Source of the DNA: Stenopsyche tienmushanensis
Lineage: Eukaryota; Arthropoda; Insecta; Trichoptera; Stenopsychidae
Length of the DNA: 64,000 bases
Assembly: GCA_008973525.1 (NCBI GenBank)
Contig: WACJ01000516.1
Span: 1,674,001 to 1,738,000, forward strand
Direction: 5' to 3'
Below, piece after piece: positions 12,990 to 24,400 of the stretch; position 1 is the stretch's first letter; each line of letters opens with the position of its first letter. The position numbers and the translations under genes are program-made. Under the pieces are notes generated by a model. The model saw nothing but the letters and a program-made list of their open reading frames with translations. It made no database searches and was not told the DNA's origin.

Positions 12990-13368
12990 TTAACCATTTG
13001 AGCAGTGAGCTAATTTAAAATCGCCACTTATAGTCATACAAATCCACTTATCTGTTAGGATTGAAACAACGTGTATGAAGGTTGTATTTAAATAAATAAA
13101 TACCGTCGATAGTACACAATATTCGGTCATTTCTTTGCGTAAACATAAATAATATGTTTGAAACCGATTAAATATATCATTCATATATCATTATTATTGA
13201 TAAATTTGGGTTAAAGATCTATACTCTCTCCGTCTCTGTTTCTCTCCAAACTCAATGTACAAGACACTTTCCATATCTGTCTGTCTCTGAGATCGACGCG
13301 TAAGAATGCTCTTTCTTAGTGACTAGAATTCGGACACAACATTGTGTCTTACCTCTTTAAGGGATTGA
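12990..13368 (+). repeat. TTAA-bounded MITE (piggyBac-like), copy 1
   Basis: TTAACC starts at 12990, and the right end is CTCTTTAAGGG followed by TTGA in place of TTAA. It aligns along nearly its whole length with 20481-20875, including TACACAATATTCGG, CTCTCTCCGTCTCTGT and GAATTCGGACACAA. Both copies have an open frame on the minus strand in the same place (60-68 codons, with STVFIYLNT and TDKWIC shared). That may be a conserved remnant or simple homology. Confidence 0.75.
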
Positions 13369-16300
13369 TCTAACTAATGAAGGAGTTCTCCCAATCACTT
13401 TTAAATGTAATCTTTATAACCCTTACTAGCACTGATTAGTCTTAAAAAAGTAGCACAGAATATTTAATGGATTATTTGTCAATGTTAGGACTTGATAGGG
13501 TACGCTGGGATCACTTGGGCTGTTCGTAAGATTAATGGTAGTTCCGCTGTACGAATCTAGAAAACAAATAACTGAATTTGTTGGGTTCATAGCTCTTCTT
13601 TCCAAGAGGTGTCAATATCTTGCGAGGCATTCCCATTGGCAACGGGAGAGTGGTCCATGAGCCTTGACTGAGAGAAGACATAATTTTTTTGTCATTTCGA
13701 GTTGTTTTAACCATGCTTGAAGATTGTCTGAAGGATTATTGCAGCCGAGTCTCTCTTTTGAAAGTATGAAATAAAGCATCAATGTCGAGATTAGTTGTCT
13801 TTTTGCTTTGTTTATCATCTTTATTCACCTTTCAGCACATTATCCCTGACCCAATAGACAATTGACCATGTAGAACATCTATACAGAGAACGATCACTCT
13901 GTGTTGCAATATTTTATCCTTGAAATTATGCTCTAAGATGGATGGCTTCATATGGGTCCGTTCACTATCGAGATGGAAAAAGAAAATTATCAGATGGTAT
14001 TAGAAAGTCGAGATTTTTTATCAAGATCTTTATTTTCTCAAAAAAGTTACCATAACTGCGAGGTTTTAGGTAATATTACTGGAAAAATACATCTTTTAAC
14101 GTCTAAGGCTATCGGTCGATTTTCACCGTTCTTCATAAAGAACTCTATTCATTTTGCGAATTGCGCCTGCACAGATTAACAGAGACTACATGCAAGGGTT
14201 TTATTTATCCTACGCTACACTATCCAATAGTTTTGCGAAAAAATCTGAGATGTTTGCTTTACTGAATATGATCACAAATTGAACTCAAACAACAGGGGCC
14301 TAAAGAATATTGACTTAAATCCTGGTTCACTGGCCATTTATACCTATGTTAATATCAGAATACTGTTATGTAAAATTATTCGTTGAAATGGCGAGACTTC
14401 AGTCAGAGTTATGTCTAGAATATTTGGTTTCGTGGAATGGCGACATTTAATACTGTAAAATGGGTTCAGTTTATGCGAATTCCATGCAGATGTGAAACCT
14501 ACCTCATCAACACTTTCATTGCTATTATCATTTAGACAATGGCAACGGCAGTGTGTTAGTCCTACTTAAGGTCATATGCTTCTGTAATTCGCGAGAGTGA
14601 GCGCTCTCACAAGATAAACCCTAGTCTCAATGACAAATACTCGTCTTTTAATATTTGAACGAGTACGGGAGGAGCTGAATTAGCGCAGGAATAAATCCAC
14701 TCCCGGATTTGATTGAGATATTCCGATGACATTTTTGTTTACCCCGAGGATTATACGTTGTTTAACTTGCGACCCGACGGCCTGATCCTTTGAATAAAGG
14801 GAATAATTTAAAGTTTAAACGTATATTTCATCCATTATTCATATTTGTAAATATTTTCTTGCGGCTAAGATATATGAGGGTTGAAAATGTCAAAGAATAC
14901 GTTGACCTCACCCTTTATTGGAGTCTTGAGCTCGCAGCGCTTTCAACACATCTGTTACGGCGCTTTGTTTAATTAAATTTATAAACGACACTCATTCAAT
15001 TTCATCGATCTTTTAAAGAGCCGTGAAAAGGCTCGATTCCAATTTCATTTCGTTGTAGATTTTTCATTTTTATGTCACCATGTTGTATTGATTTGACATG
15101 AATAAGTAGTTTAAATTCGATAAAATTTTATATTGTTTTGATGTACATATTTTTCGTATTGCGATACTTTAGCTTCAATCCGATGGCAATCATTTTTATA
15201 TTTGAATTTATGACTTTTTATGTTTATTTATCGTTCAACAATAAAATATACTGTAGCTAACGTAATATCGTATTATTGAACAAAAATGAATTAAAGCCTT
15301 GATGGATTATTCATTCAGTAAATTTTGATATGTAGGTAAAATTTAATAAAACGATGTTCGATATTGGCGCTTTTTGAAGCAAAAATATCGCTGGGTCGTC
15401 GAAAAATTAAGGTCGTTCAAATAAATTAATGAAATGTTAAATATTGATCGTTTGTCGAACACAGCAAATTTTCAGACCGAGTGACATTATATCAATCCAT
15501 GATCGTACCAATTTTTAAAACAGAAATGAAATATGCTGAAAATACATTTTTAATATCGCCATAAAGTAGACATCGTAAATAACTTGAAATTGACACGCGA
15601 GACGGAATCGTAAATATTTTTAGTTTTGATTTATTTCGAGGTGAGAAAGCTCGCCAATTGTTTCAAGAAATAATGGCATCCATCTTCTTCCAGCATTCGC
15701 ACATTATTTCATACTTCGTAAACAGCGGGCGAATAATTTCGCCGAAAGCTCGCCCTTGAAAACTCTAAGACGATTATGTTTTCCAGCCACTAAAAGCTTT
15801 ATTCTATACGAACTTACTGCATTGTATTATCGTGTAAACATGCCTAATTGCCATTTTGCTGAAATATATTTAAAATGCGAGGAAGGCAATGGCGACATGG
15901 TGAAGGATTCACTTTGACGTTGGGTCGAGTAACGTATGATGCTAATAGGCGCTATTAGCTTTGACGTGTCCGTCAGTATGTCTGTTCAGGAGTATGGAAC
16001 GCCTTTACTCTCGTTGAACAGATTTCAATTAGAAGCTTCTAATTGAATCCAATGCAACTTTGTAAATTATAAATGTGATCATTTTTATATAAAATCAAAA
16101 TTAATTTCTTCAAGTGAAATTTTCATTGGAAACCGTTTTTCGTGATTTTTAATCTGATTATTTAAGACGTGTCTTAAAAGTGTCAACACCACTGTCAAAA
16201 TACATGAGCAAACTTTAATAGTTTAATAGCGATCTCTCCATCAGAAGAATTTACTGTGACTACAAAATGGTCGATAAACACGCAGGAGACAGGGTACTTA

Positions 16301-16639
16301 GGTACCCTTGTAACCTTAATTTCTAGATGACATCGTATTAATGACTAAAATTTCGATTTTGGCAGCTCTCTGCCTTTTTCATGATCACTCGCTGCTCCAA
16401 ATTGTTAGTAATCCTCTTCTTCAACCAAACATGATTATTTTTTAAAATTTAAAATCTGTTGTATCACTAAAATGTTCGTATTCTAAAAGACAATGGTTGG
16501 AAGTAGGGTATAGTATTTGGGAAATAATAATTTTTGATAAAATATTTTACAAAATCGACGAAAGATTATACGAATACTTGGGTATTCACTACCTGGGCGA
16601 AACCATTACTCAGGGGTAGTTTGATCCTGTTAATAAAAT
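13369..16639. other. Intronic DNA, nothing recognised
   Basis: No family motif in any open frame of this stretch. Two overlapping minus-strand frames (13532-13818) are short and carry no recognisable motif. The part from 14560 to 14960 is somewhat less AT-rich, with the small inverted repeat GAGAGTGAGCGCTCTC. Confidence 0.35.
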
Positions 16640-17045
16640 ATTGGCGGATATGAATATGGATATTGTTTCTGAAAGTGAATTAATGATTTTAAGAAATTTA
16701 CTTCATATTTTGACTCCAATGGAAGTTGCTATTAATTAACTAAATAGTAATAATGCAACATTAATAGCAGCTGAGGGAGTTTATAAATTCATATCTAAAA
16801 AGTTCGAATAATTTGGTAGTTCGTTAAGTGAAGAATTACTATTAATATATGCTGAAAAGAAGAGAATGAACAAACACCGACATAAAAAAATAATTCCACT
16901 CTTGATATATTTACAAAATGGAAATGTTCCCAATTCTAATGAACATTTTCGATACTAAACCAAATAAGAGGCTATTTATTAGGCACAAAGTATTATTGAG
17001 AGAATTCATCCAAATTTATTACCTAATGATGATTTTTTTAAATAA
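16640..17045 (+). pseudogene. hAT-type transposase fragment (late catalytic region)
   Basis: hAT transposases are RNase-H-fold enzymes that leave 8-bp target duplications. The plus-strand frame reads SESELMILRNLLHILTPMEVA, then a stop, then TLIAAEGVYKFISKKFE, a stop, then EKKRMNKHRHKKIIPLL and IYLQNG. After another frame change it gives AQSIIERIHPNLLP. The order LL..L.PMEVAI.LN, F..KK.., LL.YLQN and A.S.IERI.P is that of many insect hAT proteins just before the dimerisation domain. At least three stops break it. No terminal repeats were found; the piggyBac relic at 17116 lies directly downstream. Confidence 0.5.
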
Positions 17046-17135
17046 TTCATAGGACTCTGGTGTGGAAATGACACCTCTTTCTCTTTCAACTTGAGTAGGA
17101 CAAATTAAAACTAAATTAACCTGTTAAGTGGGCAT

Positions 17136-17196
17136 GACGTATATATACGTCCAACGTAAACTGCGTCGAAATTGGTTAGGACGTATATATACGTCC
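17136..17196. repeat. Subterminal palindromes GGACGTATATATACGTCC
   Basis: The palindrome ACGTATATATACGT, flanked by G/C, occurs at 17136-17152 and 17179-17196 near the left end and once more at 17777-17794 near the right end. The arrangement suggests subterminal transposase-binding sites of the piggyBac element. That role is inferred from position only. Confidence 0.8.
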
Positions 17197-17424
17197 TTGA
17201 AATATATTTTGAGGTTCTAAAGCAGGCGGGACTTTTTTTTGATTAACGAATGTGAGTTGTCGATACATGTTTTGACATGAATTTAAGATAGGCAGCAAAT
17301 TGGTTGCACTACGCTATTGTGTTGGAGTGGATGTGTACTTAGTAAACGGTGACTAGTAGCATTAGGTAAGATTCAAAGGTAAACTTATAGTTTTAAAATA
17401 GAAGGACATAGTAAAAAGCCAACC

Positions 17425-17619
17425 TATTCCATCAAAAAACAGCATTACACCTAAACCCTCACGCTTGATTGAAAGACATTTTCAAATAATAAATAAAAGG
17501 GATCTAAAGCCAGGAAATGTCGAATTTATTACAAAAAAGGGAAAGAATTTACATACTGTTGTCCGGATTGTGAGATAGCACTACGTGTCGACAACTGTTT
17601 TAAAATACATCACATATAA
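17425..17619 (+). pseudogene. piggyBac transposase C-terminus with cysteine-rich domain
   Basis: The plus-strand frame ITPKPSRLIERHFQIIN then KRDLKPGNVEFITKKGK leads, after a one-base frameshift, into TYCCPDCEIALRVDNCFK and IHHI, with the stop at 17617-17619. The spacing CC..C.......CF fits the cysteine-rich domain that ends piggyBac transposases and binds the subterminal DNA. The DDD catalytic domain upstream is deleted. The remaining cysteines are intact but the frame is broken, so it is inactive. Confidence 0.85.
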
Positions 17620-17862
17620 GTTGAGTTGGGTGGATGTTTATTGTTTGGTATTTGTTAACTTTTCTATATGTTTATGTGTCTAAATAAATAAAAAAAATAT
17701 ATGTTTCATTGATTTTTTTTATAAATTCTAAGCATCTTTAAAAAAATTAATAATTTGAACTCACGCCAGGTGGGCGGGACGTATATATACGTCCTAATGA
17801 AAACGTGCACGCCCACTGTACGTTGCGTTATTGAAAAGGAACTTCTCCGCTTAACAGGTTAA

Positions 17863-18511
17863 GAACAAATTTAATATATGATACATTCAATACTTTGTTA
17901 TTTTCGAAATATGAATTTTTAAAGGTTGAAAAAATTACTTTTAATAAAAATGAGCTCGTTTTTGATGTATTATTGTAATAAATAAAATTATATATGTAAT
18001 TTTTTTTGTTATTTTCATACTTCATACAAAAACTATTTGGATATCCGAATGTATCCGGATCAGGGTCACGTGTGCTAATAGATATTCGAATAGTTGATAA
18101 TGACGAATAATTGGAGTCCCTAGTTGGAAGGACTCTATTTACATGAAAATTACACTCAATTCGAGTTTTGGGTCGCCATTATTACGTTTTGCAAAACAAC
18201 TAGTACTATTGAAATTATTAATATTATAATTGTTTTTTTAAGGTCCCATATCGATTATCGGATGTAGGCAGCGATCTATATTAAAATCTTCAAGAAAAAA
18301 GATTTATTATATGGTAATGATAGAATAAAATTATTTCAATAAAACATTTAGGTAGAAGAGTGTCATTTGATCTGACGTTCAAATACAGGTTGGAATAATT
18401 TGAATCTTAGTTTATGATCTATAGACCAAAACTGTAGATCATAAAAATAAACAGTATATTTAATTCTATTTAAAAATCGAAAACTTGTTAATAAAACTTT
18501 ATATCTCTTAC
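17863..18511. other. Intronic DNA, nothing recognised
   Basis: AT-rich sequence between the piggyBac element and the candidate exon; nothing supported. Confidence 0.35.
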
Positions 18512-18813
18512 ATTTGTTAACATTTCCAAAATTGTCATTCTTGAAGAATCATACAAAAATTGTACTTGCATATTTTGGTCACATAGCGAGTAAATTGGCC
18601 AATTGTCATTACAATTGTTCAATTCTACGATGTTTGATGATAGCAAATAATATTTTATAAATGCTTCCTCAAGTGACTCATACAAATGATAATCACAAAA
18701 AATCTTGGCCCTTGTCCAATAGTTTCCGCATCTTGTGTTATATTTTATGTCTTTTTGACCCATAAATAGCCGACATTCATTGAGACAATCAACGCTAAAT
18801 ATCGTTCTTGAAG
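18512..18813 (-). CDS. Candidate internal exon of an unknown cysteine-rich protein
   Basis: On the minus strand an open frame runs without a stop from about 18843 to 18486. Within it, a 302-bp segment is bounded by a strong acceptor (eight T then AG at 18814-18815) and a good donor (GTAAGA at 18506-18511), and it ends on a codon boundary. The encoded segment includes VDCLNECRLF, RCGNYWTRAKIFCDYHLY and LNNCNDNWPIYSLCDQNM, with seven cysteines and many aromatic residues, which is unusual for chance translation of intron DNA. No family was recognised. It would be a gene nested in the CASK intron on the opposite strand, or a decayed copy. A frame of this length can arise by chance in AT-rich DNA, so support is modest. 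Confidence 0.3.
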
Positions 18814-20480
18814 CTAAAAAAAATCGCAGTGAACTATTTCTTTAATTCACTCTAGTTTGTAATCATTCGACTTTCGCTGCTAATACTCTTGAATTTTGTA
18901 TATTTACATATTATCATTTAAAATGTGTTAATTATGGATTGATCACTGAAAAGGAATAGCGCCCGGTCGTGTGTTTAAACGTGATTTAAATTTGATGTTT
19001 AAGATTAAATAAAAAAATATATTTATTAATGTGATACTTCAATATTTTATGCTTTAAGAAACACCAAATGGCTCTCCTTAAGTCACAATGGCTTTTTTTG
19101 TGAAAACTTACGGATGGAAAACTTAAGATGCATTTGCGTTGAACTATAGAGCATGCCACAGCATCAATAGTAAAGATTGCGGTGGCTACGTTCCGACTGA
19201 AAATTATATGGAAATAAGAAGAATATGCATTTTAACTGATTCATACCTTTTATTTGAACATTTTTTATTTTTTTATGGAGCGAATATTTGAATTAATGGT
19301 TCAAGTACATTTCAATGCAATAAAATTATACAAGCACATTTTATGGCATCCGTTCTAAAATTCAATGCTCGAAATCGTTTTCAAACCTTTATGTAATTTG
19401 AAGAACCCTCTTTTGCAGCACACCATAAGCATCCCCACTTATATAAACGCTCAACTTGAAGACCATATTTCCGACAGTTATCCGATGTGAAATTGAAGTC
19501 ATTTCAATATCTTAAATACTAAAATTGTTTCTGCTCTTTTATGCTATCTCATAAAAATATTCGATAGCATTCGCTGATCGGTCGAGAAAAATGTATTTTT
19601 CCAGGAAGCGTCTGGATGTATAAGAGCAGATGTTACACATCCGCGAGAATCTTTAGGAAGGAATCCGCCGTGTACAACTAGATTCGACTGGGTTTATTAA
19701 AGTACCTATTATGCTGAAGTTATTGAACATGTGAAAGGTGTATTTTAATTTTCGATTCGATATTTCATTTTTGCGAGTAATAAAGCTTTCTTTTGTTATG
19801 GCTAATTTAATTGCGGTTTTTCCTGCGCCTATAAAAAATGCAATAGGGAAGTGCTTACAATAGATGCTGGGGTATAAAGTAATAAAGAAAATCAGAAGCT
19901 ATTCGCTGCAGTGAAATGGATTCTCTTTTATTTAATCGTACTTCGACTGAACAGTGGAAATGAATGGATGGAGCTGGAATAAAAGATCAAGGAAACCATG
20001 CTGGAAATATTTTATGACATTTCATTTTCGCACTATTGTTATACGTATATTATTTAAATTTGATACGCTTTCACTGTGTACGGGACTTTATACTCGTACA
20101 GAAAGCTTTATACTCCGTAATAAGTTTTGTGGATAAAACTGAACAAGCTCATTCTGTATGGTTGACGATCACACACATGTTGTAAATATCGAATGTTATA
20201 CCTGTAAATGTTAAAAGCAGGCCTTATCAAACTATTGTGCTTGTACAAATTTTGGTGGAAATATATTTATTTCATACACATATTTAACAATGTGCTATCA
20301 TATGTTTTTATGATGCCTATTTGACGTAAAAGCATGCTATTTAAAGTTCGACTCGTTTAGAAGAGAAATACTGTATTTTTCTTGGCTTTATTCAATCGTG
20401 GGGCATTTAAATACATTTTTATACAATATATTCCTGTTGATTTCTTGTGCCTTTTTAAATGTATTAGTAAAAAACAAGTA
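18814..20480. other. Intronic DNA, nothing recognised
   Basis: No partner exon for the candidate at 18512-18813 was identified here, and no repeats were recognised. Confidence 0.35.
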
Positions 20481-21069
20481 TTAACCCTTTAAGTAATAAG
20501 CTATTTTAAAATCATCATAAACTTGGATGCTATATTGGCTTGTCCGCCACTTATCGTGGTACAAATCCATTTATCTGTTAGGACCATCGCAGCGTGTATG
20601 AAACTTGTATTTAAATAAATAAACACTGTCGATAGCACACAATATTCGGAAATTTCTTTGCGTAGACATAAACAATACGCTCGAAATCGATTCAATATAT
20701 TATTCACATATCATTATTAGTCGATGAATTTGGGTTAACGATCTATACAATCGTACGATGTACTCAAGATACTCTCTCCGTCTCTGTCTATTTCCGAGCT
20801 CAACGTGTAAGAATACTCTTTTTGAGTCATTGGAATTCGGACACAATATTGTGTCTTATCTCTTTAAGGGGTTAAGAATGTGATAAGATCCAAAAATGGG
20901 TCGATATCACAGTGCATGCGGGGAAGCTCTCCGTCTCTGTCTTCCGAACTACGCTACGTTCTCTCTCTGTGTCTGTTTGTCTTAGAGCTCCTTGTACAAA
21001 AAGGCTCTTTCTAAATAAGTGGAGGGGGGACTATCCCAGACCCTGGGATAGTACTCCTTTTCGGGTTAA
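20481..21069 (+). repeat. TTAA-bounded MITE (piggyBac-like), copy 2, with appended unit
   Basis: TTAACCCTTTAAG at 20481 and CTTTAAGGGGTTAA ending at 20875 form clean inverted ends, with TTAA on both sides: a 387-bp element equal to copy 1. A further segment, 20876-21069, ends in CTCCTTTTCGGGTTAA. Copy 3 (32826-33020, inverted) begins at that outer end and continues into the first part. The longer form (20481-21069) may therefore be the real unit, and copy 1 a derivative. Runs of CTCTCCGTCTCTGT recur inside. Confidence 0.75.
21032..21054. repeat. Perfect hairpin in the MITE
   Basis: ACTATCCCAG, then ACC, then CTGGGATAGT: a ten-base perfect stem with a three-base loop close to the right end of the MITE. 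In copy 3 the same place is mutated (near 32841-32860), so the stem is not kept there. Confidence 0.85.
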
Positions 21070-22141
21070 CATTCAGTGTAAAATTATTTTAAAGTTGTGT
21101 GTTAAGATGGGCTAGTAAATCAATTGAAATAATGTCAATTTAAATGTGAACATTATCAACATGTATTAGTATATCAAACGAGATTCTAATGGTGAGAATT
21201 CGCCACTTTTTTTATTCAGTGGGAATGGAAAGTACACAATATATATTTTAGTTTTATGTATATTCAAAGTTAATGGTTGTTTGATATATTATAGGCTTGA
21301 ATCATTCATGAAGTGTTATGAAGTTCAGAATTGATAATGTGATTTTTCCTTTTGGTTTCATTGGGCACGCTACATGCATGCATGGAAAAATACAATGGCT
21401 TCCATGAGTGGATTCTGAGTGATATTTTGAAATGCACGCAAACCCCGTGTAAATCAAAATGATTTTATTTACCTATAGTCGTCAGGCGAGTTCTCATCAC
21501 GAAATGAAATTTTTATCGGAAAAAAGAACTCAATAAAAACAACGCCGATGCTAATCACCGGAATGGAGGGTTTCGCCAGAACGGATTTTTCGCTTTTTTC
21601 ACGCGCACAACCGTTTTACAATGCCAGGATTTTAATTGCAAACGACACCGGCATTGAACCTTCTCAGGTTTCGGGGTGTAGACGAAGGCTTTCCACGCCA
21701 ATTTCCACCGCAGAAGGAAGATAAATGAAACTGTTTGTTAACGGTAAAACGCTCCAGGAGCTTGGTAACGGGAGCAATGAAATTGTTCAAAATTCAAGTT
21801 TACCTTGCTTGTTTAAATTAAAGTCTATGAATCTTGCAAGAACATTTTTAGCATTCAAAAGAAACAATTATCTATTATTATATTTGGCAGTAGATTTCAA
21901 TGGGTCGATGATGATGATCCTCAATAAAAAAATATTTTTTTCTCTCCAATTTTTACCCCATGGCGAAATATGATTTTAGAGAAGGTACACAAATGGATAT
22001 TGTTTTATAAGCTTACAATAATATACTATTTTTACGCGGATTCACTGTCAAAATATTTTAATAAAGGAACGAAAGGTAGAAAAGTTTGAATAATTATAAA
22101 AAAAGACATTATCATGGGAACCTTACTGGAGTCAAAAGCTG
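21070..22141. other. Intronic DNA, nothing recognised
   Basis: The part from 21540 to 21720 is less AT-rich. An 82-codon frame at 21725-21973 has no motif. No gene is supported. Confidence 0.35.
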
Positions 22142-22539
22142 GTGCAAATAGCAGAGATCTATGCCTCTAGAAAATATCCAAAGTTTGAAGGCCTGACTTC
22201 ATTTTTTGGCCAAGAGATAAAACAGCATCTCTTACCAATTTATAAAGATTTATCTAGGGATGAATTACTTAAAATAGGCGACGTATTAACGTACATTGTT
22301 GTTGAAATATTTAATAACGACTACAGCTTCATTTTGAAGATGATGAACACGTATTTATTGGCACCTACTGTAAAGTCTTTGCTGAAAACACCGATGAAGC
22401 GCACGTAGCGAGGCAAAACCGTAAGAGTCTTTCTGAGACAAAAGCAGCTCGCATACACCGAAAACAACAGCTACTCGAGGATAGTCAACATTTTAAGAAA
22501 GCTGAAGATCTATTATACGCGCCTGGAATCACTGATTGA
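22142..22539 (+). pseudogene. Frameshifted open frame, probable transposon ORF end
   Basis: The first frame (22142 to about 22345) reads YPKFEGLTSFFGQEIKQHLL then RDELLKIGDVLTYIVVEIFN. With one frame change near 22330-22345 it continues as EDDEHVFIGTYCKVFAENTD, EAHVARQNRKSLSETKAARI and LLEDSQHFKKAEDLLYAPGI, then TD and a stop at 22537-22539. The joined pieces look like one protein of about 130 residues with a charged, basic C-terminal half. The ending LLYAPGITD resembles C-termini of uncharacterised arthropod transposon proteins as I remember them, but I cannot name the family. A host gene cannot be excluded. The single frameshift suggests recent decay or an assembly error. Confidence 0.4.
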
Positions 22540-24202
22540 TCTATAAGTCACAAAATTGATAGTTTTATCGTATTGAAACTTTAAACAAGATTATCTCGGA
22601 ACGGCGTTTTCAAAATGTTCGCCAGTTGTAGCTTAAAATTTTGTTGATCGATCTGCCTGAAATTTTGAGATATTCCTCACTATAATATTATCTAGTCAAC
22701 TAAGCTAAAGTTTTAAGGTGTTCGCGTAAATAAATGTTTTGTTTTTGGGGTAAAAACTATCAAGAAAATGGTAAAAAATATGAAAGCTTAACTAAGAAGC
22801 CTACTAAATTTTATATTTTTTTAAAAAATTATAGCTTGGTTGACAGCCTACACATATTAAATATCAAAAAATATTTCTATTTTCGGTTTCAGTCCAATTC
22901 CGCTATTTTTTTAAAAATAAAATTAATTAGCACTTTAAAGTTCGCACATTAGGCATCTTTAAAAAAATCATAAAAAACGATTCATTTTCGGACGTCTAAA
23001 GGGATTGCCCCCCTTAAGTTACACATGAAATATTATAAATAACAATTTTATATCATATTTTTTTTGTATTATTGTGCAAAAGTATCAGCATTCCTTTATT
23101 GACTAGAAAATTTCACTTAAAATGCAATATTTGCATATTTTCATTGCATTAAGACATTAATGTAAAGGTTTCATTAAGCTGCAAGAAGAATTATTGAATG
23201 ATACTTTATAATCACTATAATCTTCCTAGGATGTTCTTGCATGCTTTGGAGTTTTTCGCAGATTATTATCCTATTCATCTGAGATCTCATCAGTAATGAT
23301 TGTATTTAATTATTTTGTAAAAAAAGTACGTTTTTAAAAGTGTTCTACTTAATTTTTTACCAATAATGAAGTAAAAGTACGCTTTTATGTAATGGAATTT
23401 CGAATAATCGCAAACTATTACAACGAACGTATAAATCTCCCATAACAAACTGTGAATAACTTTAATACTGAATATCTCAGGACGTATTTTTTGTAGCAAA
23501 GCCGTTATAACACCTATGTCCTGAATTAAGCGGCTTATCGCAACCCTTTTTCGAGACTTTTTTGCTCATAGCTATGAGAATATGTCCACCCGAAGAGATA
23601 TATGTTTCAGAACTATATGCTGTATAATTGTGTCCTAGAGGTTATGATAATTTAATGATCTATTTCTACACTATATAAACTATATATTCATCGATTAGAG
23701 TCTATAGATATTAATTTGAATACACGCTGTTGAATGTTCTTTCAAACAAAAAATATCCAAGAAATTCTTAATGTAACATTGGTTGTGACACTGAAAGATA
23801 ACGCCCACTGAAATGCTCGTAGCACTTTTCTAAGAATCCATCAGCTTATCGCAGATATATTGTGAAAATATATGAAATTTTGGGTGAATTTATTTTTATT
23901 ATATATTTTGAGAAGATAAAGGATACCATTTGGGACATATTGCCCTTGAACGACACGTTTGGATCAATTTATATCACGTGAATAATAGTGTCATAAAACG
24001 TTGTTTATGTGTTATATTTTAACACTATAAATGTCGCGCGTACAAATCTGTAAGTTTCATCACTTCAGCTTTATGTACAAAGGAAAGATGTTAAATTTAA
24101 ATTTTACTTAAACGTATTCATTTAATATGTTGTGTAAAAATGTCACCAATATTATATTTAAATAGAATATTATTAAAATAAAAACTATTGATTGTTCTAA
24201 AG
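22540..24202. other. Intronic DNA, possible transposon tail at its start
   Basis: The stretch to about 23010 (ending GGATTGCCCCCCTTAAG) may be the non-coding tail of the element that carries the frame at 22142-22539; this is inference. The rest is AT-rich with nothing recognised. Confidence 0.3.
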
Positions 24203-24400
24203 CAGCGGTTCTTAAACTTATGTAATCCGCGGACCCCCTCTTGAACAATATTTTAGACTTCCCGACCCTAGGTATTGTACGTCTTTAATTTCTGATCTTC
24301 GGCCCTCGATATGTGCGGTATTCTATTATGATTTCACTAATGAAATAGGACTCTTTTTGGGGATCACACACAACCGCAACGTTGAAAGCTTGGTAGATTG
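24203..24400 (+). repeat. hAT-like left terminal end
   Basis: CAGCGGTTCTTAAACTTATG followed by CCGCGGACCCCCTC matches the usual hAT/Charlie-type end CAG(C/G)GGTTCTTAAACTT...CGGACCCC. No matching right end or 8-bp target duplication was found, so only one end survives and the right limit is approximate. Confidence 0.65.

Larger units (their letters stand above)
17116..17862 (+). mobile_element. Deleted piggyBac-like element
   Basis: TTAA at 17116-17119 and again at 17859-17862 flank a 739-bp element. The left end CCTGTTAAGTGGGC and the right end GCTTAACAGG are inverse of each other over about ten bases. TTAA targets with CCT/CCC starts define piggyBac. Bases 17136-17196 and 17777-17794 carry the same palindrome in subterminal position. 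Full elements are above 2 kb; the interior keeps only the end of the transposase gene. Confidence 0.9.
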
